Shown here one piece after another: positions 7,111 to 14,290 of a DNA stretch of 14,950 nucleotides. Numbering within the stretch: the first letter of the stretch is position 1; every line of letters begins with the position of its first letter. Location: contig JALUER010000027.1 of assembly GCA_027043825.1 (NCBI GenBank), forward strand, positions 1 through 14,950, given 5' to 3'. The position numbers and the translations under genes are program-made. Below the pieces are notes generated by a model, which searched no databases, was not told the origin of the DNA, and saw only the letters and a list, made by a program, of their open reading frames with translations. This DNA is from Microcaldota archaeon. Its GTDB lineage: Archaea > Iainarchaeota > Iainarchaeia > JAADDC01.

Positions 7111-8291
7111 CTCTTCTCGATTACGCTCCGGAGCTTGGAGGGGTCAACGTTGAGCTCCACGATCCTCGTATTACCCCTGAACCCCTTTCCAGCTACCTTT
7201 ACGGATATGATCCCGTAGGTCTGGAGCTCGTTCAGGTATTCCCTAAACCACCGGTCGCTGACGGGGCTTAGTCCATACTCCTCAGCCGTCTTCCTGTACA
7301 CGGAGTAGAGGAGACCCGAGGTTATGACAGGCTCCCCTGAAAAGCCCGAGATACCGGACTTCTTCAGCACCATGTTGGCAAGGGCGAGCAGGAGGACCCT
7401 GTGCTGCTCGGGGAGGGTGGACACCATATCGTAGACGATGTCCTCCTCCACCCTCTTCCTTGCCTTTTCCACGTGGATCCTCTCCACCCTCTCGGCGCCC
7501 TCCTCTTCGGCTATGTCCCCGGCCCGGAGGAGGAGAAGGAGGGCGTAGCGAGCGTCTCCCGAGTGCTTCGCCGCGTAGGCGGCTGCCAGGGCAATGGCGT
7601 CCTCCGTGACCGCTCCCTCCACGAAGGCCTCCTTGGCCCGCTGGGTGAGGATCACCCTCAGTTGTTCAGCGTCATAGGGCGGGAAGACCAGCTCCACTTC
7701 GCAGAGGGTGGACCTGGTCCGGGCGTCCAGCTTGTCCTTGAAGGTGGGGTCGTTGGATATGCCGATGAGGGAGATGGAGCCCCTTGAAATCTCGTCGTTG
7801 GAGCGGTTTAGCCGGTAGACGAGGTCTGATACCCTCTTCACGGTGTCTATCTCGTCGACGGCTACCACCAGCCGGAGCTCCTTCCCCTCGACAGTTTCCA
7901 AAAGTTTGTCGTTGACGGCGGAGATGGAGTAGCCCATCATATCCATGTTCGGATCTATGAGCTTCACGACCTTTACCAGAACCTTGTACTCGCTGTCGTG
8001 GAGTCGTCCGTTCACGTAGAGCCCCATCACCGGAAGCCCCTTTTTCCGGGCGTACTCGTTGAGGTCAGAGAGGACCTTCTTGGTCACGGCGGTCTTACCC
8101 GTCCCGGTCTTTCCATAGATGAATATGTTCTCCGGCTTTCTACCCGACAGGACAGGCGCGATCTTTCTTGACAGGAGGGATATCTCCCTTTCCCGGAAGG
8201 GAAGCTCGGAGGGTATGTAGTGGGGTGAGAGGGCGTCCCTGTTCTTGAAGATTCGGAACCCTTCCTCCATCCCTTCAAATACGTTGGCCAC
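7104..8291 (-). CDS. cdc6: Orc1/Cdc6 family replication initiator
   Basis: A 395-residue AAA+ origin-recognition and helicase-loading protein, of typical length. Walker A is GKTGTGKT (60-67), Walker B VAVDEID (143-149), sensor 1 the Asn in LIGISN (N180), and sensor 2 HSGDARYAL (R248). The C-terminal region, from about residue 290, is the winged-helix DNA-binding domain (VLKKSGI..., then DRWFREYLNELQTYGIISV). The start chosen is the GTG at 8291. It has GGGTGGG just upstream and gives an N-terminus (ANVFEGMEEGFRIFKNRDAL) that matches the family's short leader before IFKN. The frame is open to 8432, but that would run across the divergent promoter and into sepF, and an ATG at 8270 would trim the leader. 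It is divergent from sepF and followed by L44e. Confidence 0.95.
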   Translation of the reverse strand: MANVFEGMEEGFRIFKNRDALSPHYIPSELPFREREISLLSRKIAPVLSGRKPENIFIYGKTGTGKTAVTKKVLSDLNEYARKKGLPVMGLYVNGRLHDSEYKVLVKVVKLIDPNMDMMGYSISAVNDKLLETVEGKELRLVVAVDEIDTVKRVSDLVYRLNRSNDEISRGSISLIGISNDPTFKDKLDARTRSTLCEVELVFPPYDAEQLRVILTQRAKEAFVEGAVTEDAIALAAAYAAKHSGDARYALLLLLRAGDIAEEEGAERVERIHVEKARKRVEEDIVYDMVSTLPEQHRVLLLALANMVLKKSGISGFSGEPVITSGLLYSVYRKTAEEYGLSPVSDRWFREYLNELQTYGIISVKVAGKGFRGNTRIVELNVDPSKLRSVIEKSL

Positions 8292-8305
8292 CTTCCCACC
8301 CTTTG

Positions 8306-8314
8306 CTATTAAAA
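8306..8314 (-). promoter_or_regulatory. Candidate TATA element for cdc6
   Basis: On the minus strand TTTTAATAG lies about 20 bases before the cdc6 GTG at 8291. A second AT-rich candidate on that strand is CTATAAACT (8328-8336), which overlaps the sepF element. The spacing of the second would allow a short leader that includes the GGGTGGG site, so either could be the real one. Confidence 0.4.
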
Positions 8315-8329
8315 TCCTGCGCCGCAAGA

Positions 8330-8337
8330 GTTTATAG
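8330..8337 (+). promoter_or_regulatory. Candidate TATA element for sepF
   Basis: GTTTATAG is centred about 32 bases before the sepF ATG, in the 74-bp region shared with the divergent cdc6 gene. Transcription would start near 8360, giving a very short leader or none. Confidence 0.5.
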
Positions 8338-8352
8338 ATCAGTAGTGAAGCA

Positions 8353-8358
8353 GAGGTG
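8353..8358 (+). promoter_or_regulatory. Ribosome binding site of sepF
   Basis: GAGGTG with a seven-base spacer to ATG 8366. It favours this ATG over the GTG directly before it at 8363. The ATG also gives the family-like MGILDGLFG start. Confidence 0.55.
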
Positions 8359-8365
8359 AGAAGTG

Positions 8366-8722
8366 ATGGGAATCCTGGACGGTCTTTTCGGGAGGAAGAG
8401 GGAAGAGATAGAGCTGGACGAGTTCCTTGCATCTCTGGAAGAGGGTGAAGAGCTCCTGGAAGAGGCCAAAATGTACGTCAAGCCCATGCAGCTCCTTTCC
8501 CAGAAGGACTACGACGCGGTGATATCCGAGTTGGAGAAGGGCAACATAGTGCTCCTCAACATACGGCCCATGGCCAGCAGGAACATGATGATGGTGAAGG
8601 AGACCGTCAGCAAGATCAAGGACTACGTGGTGGAGCACGGTGGCGACATAGCGAGGATCACGGAGTACTACGTCCTGGTAACCCCACCCGGGGTAAAGAT
8701 CGTGAAGCGTAGGTCCCGATGA
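8366..8722 (+). CDS. sepF: SepF, archaeal FtsZ membrane anchor
   Basis: A 118-residue protein of the SepF family. In archaea with FtsZ, SepF ties the division ring to the membrane. The N-terminus MGILDGLFGRKREE can form the short amphipathic membrane-targeting helix, followed by an acidic linker (14-36). The conserved core starts at VKPMQLLSQKDYDAV, continues through GNIVLLNIRPMA (59-70) and ends with GGDIARITEYYVLVTPPGVKI (92-112), the beta-alpha sandwich that binds FtsZ and dimerises. It overlaps the next gene by four bases (ATGA), so that membrane protein is probably made together with SepF. It is divergent from cdc6. FtsZ itself is not in the window. Confidence 0.93.
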   Translation: MGILDGLFGRKREEIELDEFLASLEEGEELLEEAKMYVKPMQLLSQKDYDAVISELEKGNIVLLNIRPMASRNMMMVKETVSKIKDYVVEHGGDIARITEYYVLVTPPGVKIVKRRSR

Positions 8723-9426
8723 AGCTGGCCTACCCTTCCCCGACACTCACGGTTGGCCTCGACACCCTCTCAAAGGTAGTGGCCGATACACTCAGGAAAA
8801 AACACTGGCACCACTTCAAGGAGGGCACCGTCAAGCTTCTCTACATCCCCGTCTACGTTTTCACCTACGAGGTTTTCGTAGAGGAGAACGGCATCGTTGT
8901 AATGGAGCAGAGCGGTAAGGTGGCGGTGAACGGTGAGACGGGGGAGATCCTGGAGCACATACCCTACGTCCTGGACGAGATGCCCACCGAGATGGTTACC
9001 GAGACGAAGCACGACTACCAGGTGGAAGTGAAGGACTTTGTTCTCTCCAAGGACGAGGCGAAGGAGCTGGCCCAGATAAAGCTGGCCTCCCTCCTGAAGG
9101 TCCCGAGGAACAGCATAAAGGTTGTGGGCGGTACGAAACTCCTCTGGCCCGTCTGGAAGGTATGGGTAGAAGTGAGGGAAGGGAGCTATCGACTCGACGT
9201 GGACGGAGCGACGGGAATGGTCTTCGGGGCGGAGAAGGTACCCGAGAGGGAGCTGGGGTGGTACGAGATCACTCAACAGGTTCTCTCGGAGCTCCGGTCG
9301 CCCAGGGGCTGGGCCAAGTACCTCAACAAGCTGGCCAATGCCCTCCACATACCCCCTGCCCTCCTCTACATCGTCCTGGCCCTCATTATCCTCTGGTTCC
9401 TGAAGATTATTTTCACCGGAAAGTAG
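8719..9426 (+). CDS. Tail-anchored membrane protein with two PepSY-like repeats
   Basis: A 235-residue protein that I cannot assign to a named family. It contains two similar units. The first is PVYVFTYEVFV (from P44) leading to VNGETGE (70-76). The second is PVWKVWVEV (from P144) leading to VDGATG (161-166). Each resembles a PepSY-like strand-turn unit. Between them is a helix rich in Lys, Glu and Ala (KDEAKELAQIKLASLLKV). The C-terminus is a hydrophobic segment of about 22 residues (about 211-232, PPALLYIVLALIILWFLKII) followed by FTGK, so the protein is probably tail-anchored with the repeats in the cytoplasm; there is no signal peptide. ATGA overlap with sepF implies coupled translation, so a role at the division site or envelope is plausible but unproven. 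Related PVW units occur in the HerA-like ATPase upstream. Confidence 0.85.
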   Translation: MKLAYPSPTLTVGLDTLSKVVADTLRKKHWHHFKEGTVKLLYIPVYVFTYEVFVEENGIVVMEQSGKVAVNGETGEILEHIPYVLDEMPTEMVTETKHDYQVEVKDFVLSKDEAKELAQIKLASLLKVPRNSIKVVGGTKLLWPVWKVWVEVREGSYRLDVDGATGMVFGAEKVPERELGWYEITQQVLSELRSPRGWAKYLNKLANALHIPPALLYIVLALIILWFLKIIFTGK

Positions 9427-9445
9427 TTACTCCCTTTCAGCCCCC

Positions 9446-9455
9446 GTTAAAAAGG
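9446..9455 (+). promoter_or_regulatory. TATA-like element for the ArlDE-minD pair
   Basis: GTTAAAAAGG is centred about 27 bases before the GTG at 9478, in the 51-bp gap after the membrane protein gene. No Shine-Dalgarno sequence precedes the GTG, so a leaderless transcript is likely, and the pair can be expressed separately from sepF. Confidence 0.5.
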
Positions 9456-9477
9456 CGGCCGCTCTCCTTATTCTGTC

Positions 9478-9909
9478 GTGGAGAAGCCCATTATAACCTT
9501 CTACAGGGCCGACAACCCCCTCGAGAAGAGGGTCGAAGCCCTCGAGAGGGAGCTCTCCCTTCTGAAGCACAGGGTCAGGAAGCTGGAAGAGGCCCTGTCC
9601 GGCCTGGGGGTAGAGGAAGAAAAAGAGCCCGAGAAGGCCCTCCTAACGGAGATCGACGTATCGAATCCCCGGGTAGTGGAGATACTCCTGGACTGGGTTT
9701 CCTTCATGCTCTCCCGGGTGGGAGAAGAGGAGTTCAAGGACCTCCTCGACTACTACGTTTCCATCGGCTGGATATCCCGGGAGGTGGCCGAGATCCTCCT
9801 GAGGTATGCCCGGGGGCTCCGGGCCGAGTCCGTGAAGGGCTACGTGGATCCGGAGGATCACGTGAAGTCGCTCGACTACATAAACAGGCTTAGGGAGGCG
9901 ATGGGATGA
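9478..9909 (+). CDS. Coiled-coil protein with ArlD/ArlE (FlaD/FlaE)-like domain
   Basis: A 143-residue protein in two parts. Residues about 14-42 form a coiled coil (LEKRVEALERELSLLKHRV). After an acidic linker, residues about 62-141 match the archaeal FlaD/FlaE domain: RVVEILLDWVSFMLSRVG, then DYYVSIGWISREVAEILLRYA (91-111) and the closing EDHVKSLDYINRL (126-138). In archaella, ArlC/D/E form the cytoplasmic collar linking motor and chemotaxis proteins. No archaellin, ArlH, ArlI or ArlJ is seen here, so this looks like a stand-alone member. It starts at GTG with a TATA-like element about 27 bases upstream. The ATGA overlap with minD indicates coupled translation and suggests the two proteins work together, perhaps as adaptor and positioning ATPase. 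Domain match is from memory of the family pattern; function is inferred. Confidence 0.82.
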   Translation: MEKPIITFYRADNPLEKRVEALERELSLLKHRVRKLEEALSGLGVEEEKEPEKALLTEIDVSNPRVVEILLDWVSFMLSRVGEEEFKDLLDYYVSIGWISREVAEILLRYARGLRAESVKGYVDPEDHVKSLDYINRLREAMG

Positions 9910-10679
9910 AGTTGGCAATCCTCTCCGGAAAGGGAGGCGTTGGGAAGACCCTCCTATCCATAAACCTCTCGGTGGTGCTCGCCCAGGAGGGCTATAAGGT
10001 CCTCCTGGTGGACGCCAACTTCTCGGCCCCCACGGTGGCCACCTACTTCAAGACGGTTCCCAACACCCACACCTTGGACGAGGCCCTGAGCAAGGGCGCC
10101 GTGAACCCTTCCGAGCTCGTCTGGATTCATCCCTCCGGCGTCCACTTCATTACCCCCTCCTTCAACATGGTAGGTTTGGACGATACCACCCTTCAGAGCA
10201 TCTTCACAATCCTCACGCCCCTCTTCCCCTCCTACGACTTTGTCATACTTGACGGGCCCGCCGGCGTGGAGAAGGACGTCTACTACACTGTTGCCCACAG
10301 TGACGGGGCCGTCATCGTCACCAACCCCAACTACCCGGCCCTCTACAACGCCCTCAAGGTGAACTACTTCGTTCAGGCCATGCGGAAGCCCGTCATCGGC
10401 GCCGTCCTCAACATGGTGACCGGGAAGGACGAGGTGACGAGGGAAGAGGCCCAGAGCATCGTGGAGGTGCCCATAATTGGGGAGATACCCTACGATGAGG
10501 AGGTAAAGAAGGCCGTGAATGTGGGCCAGCCCGTGGTGCTCTACAACCCCAACGCCAAGGCAAGCAAGGCCATCTACCAGATAACCGAGTCCCTCCTGGG
10601 CAAGAAGCTGACCAAGGCAAGGGCTCAGGGAGGGGGAGAGAGCATCCTCCAGAAGATCATCCGCTGGCTGCTGGGCTGA
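9906..10679 (+). CDS. minD: MinD/ParA-type ATPase with C-terminal amphipathic tail
   Basis: A 257-residue member of the MinD branch of deviant Walker A ATPases. The P-loop is GKGGVGKT (8-15) with the signature lysine K9. The switch I region reads LLVDANFSAPTV, so the second acidic residue of the usual DxD (about position 38) is Asn. Switch II is ILDGPAG (D116). The last residues, SILQKIIRWLLG (246-257), form an amphipathic helix like the MinD membrane-targeting sequence, preceded by a Gly-rich hinge. Proteins of this type switch between cytosol and membrane on ATP binding and position other machines. It overlaps the ArlDE-like gene by four bases. MinE is absent, as expected in archaea. It could equally be an archaellum/chemosensory-array positioner like Haloferax MinD4, or a division-linked MinD; the neighbouring sepF leaves both open. 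Confidence 0.9.
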   Translation: MKLAILSGKGGVGKTLLSINLSVVLAQEGYKVLLVDANFSAPTVATYFKTVPNTHTLDEALSKGAVNPSELVWIHPSGVHFITPSFNMVGLDDTTLQSIFTILTPLFPSYDFVILDGPAGVEKDVYYTVAHSDGAVIVTNPNYPALYNALKVNYFVQAMRKPVIGAVLNMVTGKDEVTREEAQSIVEVPIIGEIPYDEEVKKAVNVGQPVVLYNPNAKASKAIYQITESLLGKKLTKARAQGGGESILQKIIRWLLG

Positions 10680-10766
10680 GAAGGCTTTTAAGGTTTCCGA
10701 ACATCACCTTTAAAACACTTTTTAAACTCCTTAAACCTCGATTAACCTTTCCCCTGGTGGGCCCCC
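10680..10766 (+). promoter_or_regulatory. AT-rich promoter region of the RNA polymerase operon with phased TTAA
   Basis: The 87-bp spacer between minD and rpoH holds five TTAA cores starting at 10688, 10710, 10722, 10731 and 10742. The intervals of 22, 12, 9 and 11 bases average close to one DNA turn. Most are flanked by CT on the left and CC or AC on the right. One or two probably act as TATA boxes; the rest may be extra TBP or regulator sites. GGTGG at 10756-10760, six bases before the rpoH ATG, is the ribosome binding site. No hairpin terminator for minD was seen. Confidence 0.5.
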
Positions 10767-11006
10767 ATGAGCAGCAAGAAGCGCTCCATTTTGGACCATG
10801 TCTTTGTTCCCAAGGCCCGTATTCTGTCCAAGGAAGAAGCAGAAGAGCTTCTCAGGAAGCTCAAGGCCACGAAAGAGATGCTCCCCAAGATCCTGGAGAC
10901 CGACCCGGTCGTGGTGGAGCTGGGGGCCAAGAAGGGGGATATCATCGAGTTCGAACGCAACTCGCCCATAGCCGGGAAAAGCATATATTACCGCGTGGTG
11001 ATATGA
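10767..11006 (+). CDS. rpoH: RNA polymerase subunit H (RPB5 C-terminal-like)
   Basis: A 79-residue subunit equivalent to the C-terminal half of eukaryotic RPB5, placed in the lower jaw of the enzyme. The family pattern is clear: ILDHVFVPKARILSKEEAEELL, then KILETDPVVVELGAKKGDIIEF and IYYRVVI at the end. The ATG at 10767 has GGTGG six bases upstream. It is the first gene of the polymerase operon and overlaps rpoB'' by four bases (ATGA). Nothing is unusual in length or sequence. Confidence 0.96.
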   Translation: MSSKKRSILDHVFVPKARILSKEEAEELLRKLKATKEMLPKILETDPVVVELGAKKGDIIEFERNSPIAGKSIYYRVVI

Positions 11007-12475
11007 TGGGGTACTGGGAGCTGGTGGACGCCTACTACAGGCAGGAGTCCCTGGTGAGCCAACACCTTGAATCATACAATCAATTTGTTGAGGAGAGGAT
11101 TCCCGAGATCATAGAGGAACACTCGGTCATTGACCCGGAGGTGGGGGACCTCGTCATCGAGGTAAAGGGCTACCACATTGAGAGGCCCATCATAACGGAG
11201 ATCGACGGGGCCGTGAGGAAGCTCTACCCCATGGAGGCCAGGATAAGGAACAGGAGCTATATGGCCTCCCTCTACCTGGACATGATCGCCATCCGGAGGA
11301 ACGTGGAGATCCAGAGGGCAAGAATACGGATCGGTGAGATCCCCGTCATGGTAAAGTCCAACCTCTGTTGGTTGAACGGGCTCTCCCCCAAGGAGCTGGT
11401 GAGGTTGGGAGAAGACCCCCTGGACCTGGGAGGCTACTTCATCATCAACGGGGTCGAGAAGGCCCTCGTGGCCCACGACGAGCCCGCCCCCAACAAGATC
11501 ATCGTCTCCCGGGCAGACGAGCAGAAGACCAAGATCATCGCCCAGGTCTTCTCCAGGAAGGGTGCCTACACGGGCAAGACCATGGTAATCAGGAGGAAGG
11601 ACGGTATATGGAACGTGTCCTTCCCCTCAGTTCTCCAGATCCGCTGGACTGTCCTCATGAGGGCTTTAGGGTTCACGGACGATCAGGAGATCCTGGACGC
11701 CCTCATAGGGGAGAAAGAGGTCGTCAACGACGTTTTGCTCAACCTGGAACAGTCCGACGTCAAGACTGAGGAAGCGGCCCTGGAGATAATCGGTCGTCAG
11801 GTGGCCCCAGGCCAGATAAGGGAGTACCAGCTGAGGCGCGCCCAGGAGGTCATCGACAACTTCCTCCTCCCCCACATAGGGACGGACCCCGAGCACAGGA
11901 AGGCCAAGGGCTACTTCCTCATCCGTATGGCCGAGAGAACCTCGGAAGTTTACTACAACCTGAGGCCCGTGGACGACAAGGATCACCTGGCCAACAAGAG
12001 AATTGAGCTGGCGGGCAGGCTCATGGAGACCCTCTTCGTCTTTGCCCTGAGGGCCCTCATCCGGGACATCCGCTTCCAGGTGGAGAGGACCCTTACCAGG
12101 AGGAAGAGGATAAGGCTCCAGACCATCGTCCGGCCGGGTGCCTTCACCGACGCCGTCTACTTCGCCATGAACACGGGTACCTGGCCCAACAGGAGAACGG
12201 GTGTCTCCCAGATACTCAACAGGACCAACTTCATCGCCCCCATCTACGAGCTCCACAGGGTGAAGTCACCCCTATCCAAGAAGAGGAAGAACTTCGAGGC
12301 CAGGGAGGTTCACGGTACCCATTTCGGTCGCTTCTGCCCTGTCCAAACACCTGAAGGCCAGGCCTGTGGTCTGGTGAAGCACTTTGCCCTCCTGGCCAGA
12401 ACTACCAAGGCCTCTGATCCTGAGCGGATCGAAAGGCTATTGAGAAAGTTGGGTGTTTCCACGGTGGTAGGATGA
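11003..12475 (+). CDS. rpoB2: RNA polymerase subunit B'' (N-terminal half of RpoB)
   Basis: A 490-residue protein covering the N-terminal half of the second-largest polymerase subunit (protrusion, lobe and fork). Recognisable parts are the GYHIERPIITEIDG and KLYPMEARIRNRSY region near residue 55, the YFIINGVEKALVAHDEPAPN block, the KGYFLIRMAERTSE stretch, and the fork segment RPGAFTDAVYFAMNTGTWP followed by EVHGTHFGRFCPVQTPEGQ near the end. Start is ATG 11003 in the rpoH stop codon overlap; the next ATG at 11006 is an alternative that shortens it by one residue. The stop overlaps the start of rpoB' by four bases. Splitting of RpoB here is the natural condition in many euryarchaea, not a broken gene. 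Confidence 0.96.
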   Translation: MMGYWELVDAYYRQESLVSQHLESYNQFVEERIPEIIEEHSVIDPEVGDLVIEVKGYHIERPIITEIDGAVRKLYPMEARIRNRSYMASLYLDMIAIRRNVEIQRARIRIGEIPVMVKSNLCWLNGLSPKELVRLGEDPLDLGGYFIINGVEKALVAHDEPAPNKIIVSRADEQKTKIIAQVFSRKGAYTGKTMVIRRKDGIWNVSFPSVLQIRWTVLMRALGFTDDQEILDALIGEKEVVNDVLLNLEQSDVKTEEAALEIIGRQVAPGQIREYQLRRAQEVIDNFLLPHIGTDPEHRKAKGYFLIRMAERTSEVYYNLRPVDDKDHLANKRIELAGRLMETLFVFALRALIRDIRFQVERTLTRRKRIRLQTIVRPGAFTDAVYFAMNTGTWPNRRTGVSQILNRTNFIAPIYELHRVKSPLSKKRKNFEAREVHGTHFGRFCPVQTPEGQACGLVKHFALLARTTKASDPERIERLLRKLGVSTVVG

Positions 12476-14286
12476 AGGAGGCAAAGGTTTACGTTAACGG
12501 TAGGCTCCTGGGCTTCCACCCCGATCCTAAAAAGCTCGTGGAAGAGTTCAGGAAGAGGAGGAGAAGCGGTCAGATTCCCTACACCGTTTCCATCACCTAC
12601 TATGAGAACACCAACGAGGTCTACATCTACACCGACGCCGGGAGGCTGTCCCGCCCCCTCATTGTAGTAAAGAACGGGAAGCCCCTCCTCACGAAAACCC
12701 ACCTGAAGATGCTCAAGGAGGGGAAGCTCACCTGGGAGCAGCTGGTGAAGCAGGGCGTCATCGAGTACCTGGACCCGGAAGAGGAAGAGAACGCCTACAT
12801 AGCCACTTCGGAAGAGGAGCTAACCCCCGAGCACACTCACCTGGAGATCCACCCGGCAGTAGTCCTGGGCTTTGGAGTGAACCTCATCCCCTGGCCCGAG
12901 AAGAACCTCACCACCCGTCTGCTCCACGGCTCAAAGATGGGGGACCAGGGTTTAGGGCTCTACGCCTCCAACTTCCGTATCCGAACCGACACCATGAGTT
13001 ACGTCCTCTACTACCCCCAGAAACCCCTCGTCAAGACAAAGGTTTTCAAGTACGCCCACCTGGATCATCGCCCCTATGGACAGAACATCGTGGTGGCGGT
13101 AATGCCCCTGGAAGGATACAACATGACGGATGCCATCATCATGAACAAGGATTCCATCGAGCGGGCCCTTTACAGGGCAGTCTTCTTTAGGACCTACGAG
13201 GCGGTGGAGAGGAGGTACCCCGGTGGTCAGAAGGACCGCTTCGAGATCCCCGACGAAAACGTGAGCGGGTACCTGGGCGAGGAGACCTACCACGCGCTGG
13301 GGGAGGACGGCATCGCCATACCCGAGACCTACGTGAGGGGAGGGGACGCCCTCGTTGGAAGAACCTCTCCGCCCAGGTTCCTGGAGGACGTGGCCCACTT
13401 CGGTATCATGGAGGAAAAGAGGAGGGAGAACTCGGTCCTCGTTAGACCCGATGAGGAGGGCTACGTGGACACCGTCATGATAACCTCCGACGAGAACGGG
13501 AGCAAGCTCATCAAGATCAAGCTCAGGCAGGAGAAGATCCCCGAGATAGGGGACAAGTTCGCCGCCCGGATGGGTCAGAAGGGAGTCATCGGTATGATCG
13601 TACCCCAGGAGGACATGCCCTTCTCCCCCAACGGCATAACCCCAGACCTGGTCTTCAACTCCCACGCGTTCATATCCAGGATGACGGTCTCCTTCGTGCT
13701 GGAGGCCCTGGGTGCCAAGGCTGCCGCCCTCGAGGGATGGGACGAGGTAGACGCCACCATGGGAGAGGGAATGGAACCTGAAGAGTTCGAGAAGGTGCTC
13801 AGGGCCCACGGGTTCAGGAAGACGGGGAAGGAGCTCCTCTACGACGGAAAGACAGGCGAGGAGATCGAGGCAGACATCTTTATGGGGCCAATATACTACA
13901 TGCGGCTCAAGCACCTGGTCTCCCAGAAGTACCAGGCCAGGGCGAGGGGGCCCGTCCAGATCCTCACCCGCCAGCCCACCGAGGGTAGGAGCAGGGAAGG
14001 AGGTATCCGCTTCGGCGAGATGGAGAGGGATACCCTCATCGGTCACGGCGCCGCCATGACGCTGTACGAAAGGCTCGTGGAAGAGTCCGACAAGACGAAG
14101 ATCCTCGTCTGCGAGGTCTGCGGAAACATCGGCATTGACGACGCCATCAGAAAGAAGAGGTACTGCCCCGTCTGTGGATCCACAAAGGTCCACGAGGTGG
14201 AGGTGTCCTATGCCTTTAAGCTCCTCTTGGATGAGCTCAAGTCCCTCGGGATATACCCGAAGTTAATACTGAAGGACAAGGCGTGA
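12472..14286 (+). CDS. rpoB1: RNA polymerase subunit B' (C-terminal half of RpoB)
   Basis: A 604-residue protein carrying the catalytic-side half of the second-largest subunit (wall, hybrid-binding and clamp parts), normal in length. Signatures include NLIPWPEKNLTTRLLHGSKM, GYNMTDAIIMNKDSIERA, KLRQEKIPEIGDKFAARMGQ near the active site, the PQEDMPFSPNGITPDLVFN stretch, RGPVQILTRQPTEGRSREGG, and FGEMERDTLIGHGAA. A C-terminal zinc-binding cluster is visible as CEVCG then CPVCG. The DT in MERDT replaces a residue that is usually Cys in relatives I remember; I attach little weight to it. Start ATG 12472 overlaps rpoB'' by four bases, and rpoA' follows after four bases. Confidence 0.97.
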   Translation: MKEAKVYVNGRLLGFHPDPKKLVEEFRKRRRSGQIPYTVSITYYENTNEVYIYTDAGRLSRPLIVVKNGKPLLTKTHLKMLKEGKLTWEQLVKQGVIEYLDPEEEENAYIATSEEELTPEHTHLEIHPAVVLGFGVNLIPWPEKNLTTRLLHGSKMGDQGLGLYASNFRIRTDTMSYVLYYPQKPLVKTKVFKYAHLDHRPYGQNIVVAVMPLEGYNMTDAIIMNKDSIERALYRAVFFRTYEAVERRYPGGQKDRFEIPDENVSGYLGEETYHALGEDGIAIPETYVRGGDALVGRTSPPRFLEDVAHFGIMEEKRRENSVLVRPDEEGYVDTVMITSDENGSKLIKIKLRQEKIPEIGDKFAARMGQKGVIGMIVPQEDMPFSPNGITPDLVFNSHAFISRMTVSFVLEALGAKAAALEGWDEVDATMGEGMEPEEFEKVLRAHGFRKTGKELLYDGKTGEEIEADIFMGPIYYMRLKHLVSQKYQARARGPVQILTRQPTEGRSREGGIRFGEMERDTLIGHGAAMTLYERLVEESDKTKILVCEVCGNIGIDDAIRKKRYCPVCGSTKVHEVEVSYAFKLLLDELKSLGIYPKLILKDKA

Positions 14287-14290
14287 GAAC

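Noticed and set aside
8292..8365. Replication origin next to cdc6
   Set aside because: Archaeal origins often lie next to cdc6, but this gap is only 74 bases and shows no repeated ORB-like G-rich boxes or AT-rich unwinding element. The cdc6 downstream side is also filled by L44e.
9478..9909. Start of an archaellum operon
   Set aside because: Only the ArlDE-like domain is present. The next genes are minD and RNA polymerase subunits, with no archaellin, ArlH, ArlI or ArlJ.
12952..14193. Long open frame on the minus strand opposite rpoB' (413 codons), and a similar one at 2016-3038 opposite hel308
   Set aside because: Both lie wholly opposite strongly conserved genes. Their composition (His, Gly, Leu, Val, Pro rich) is what antisense frames of GC-rich genes produce, and no domain is recognisable.
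11003..14286. RpoB broken into two by a frameshift or nonsense mutation
   Set aside because: The two parts have normal lengths for B'' and B', and they join by an ATGA overlap at the usual split point found in many euryarchaea.
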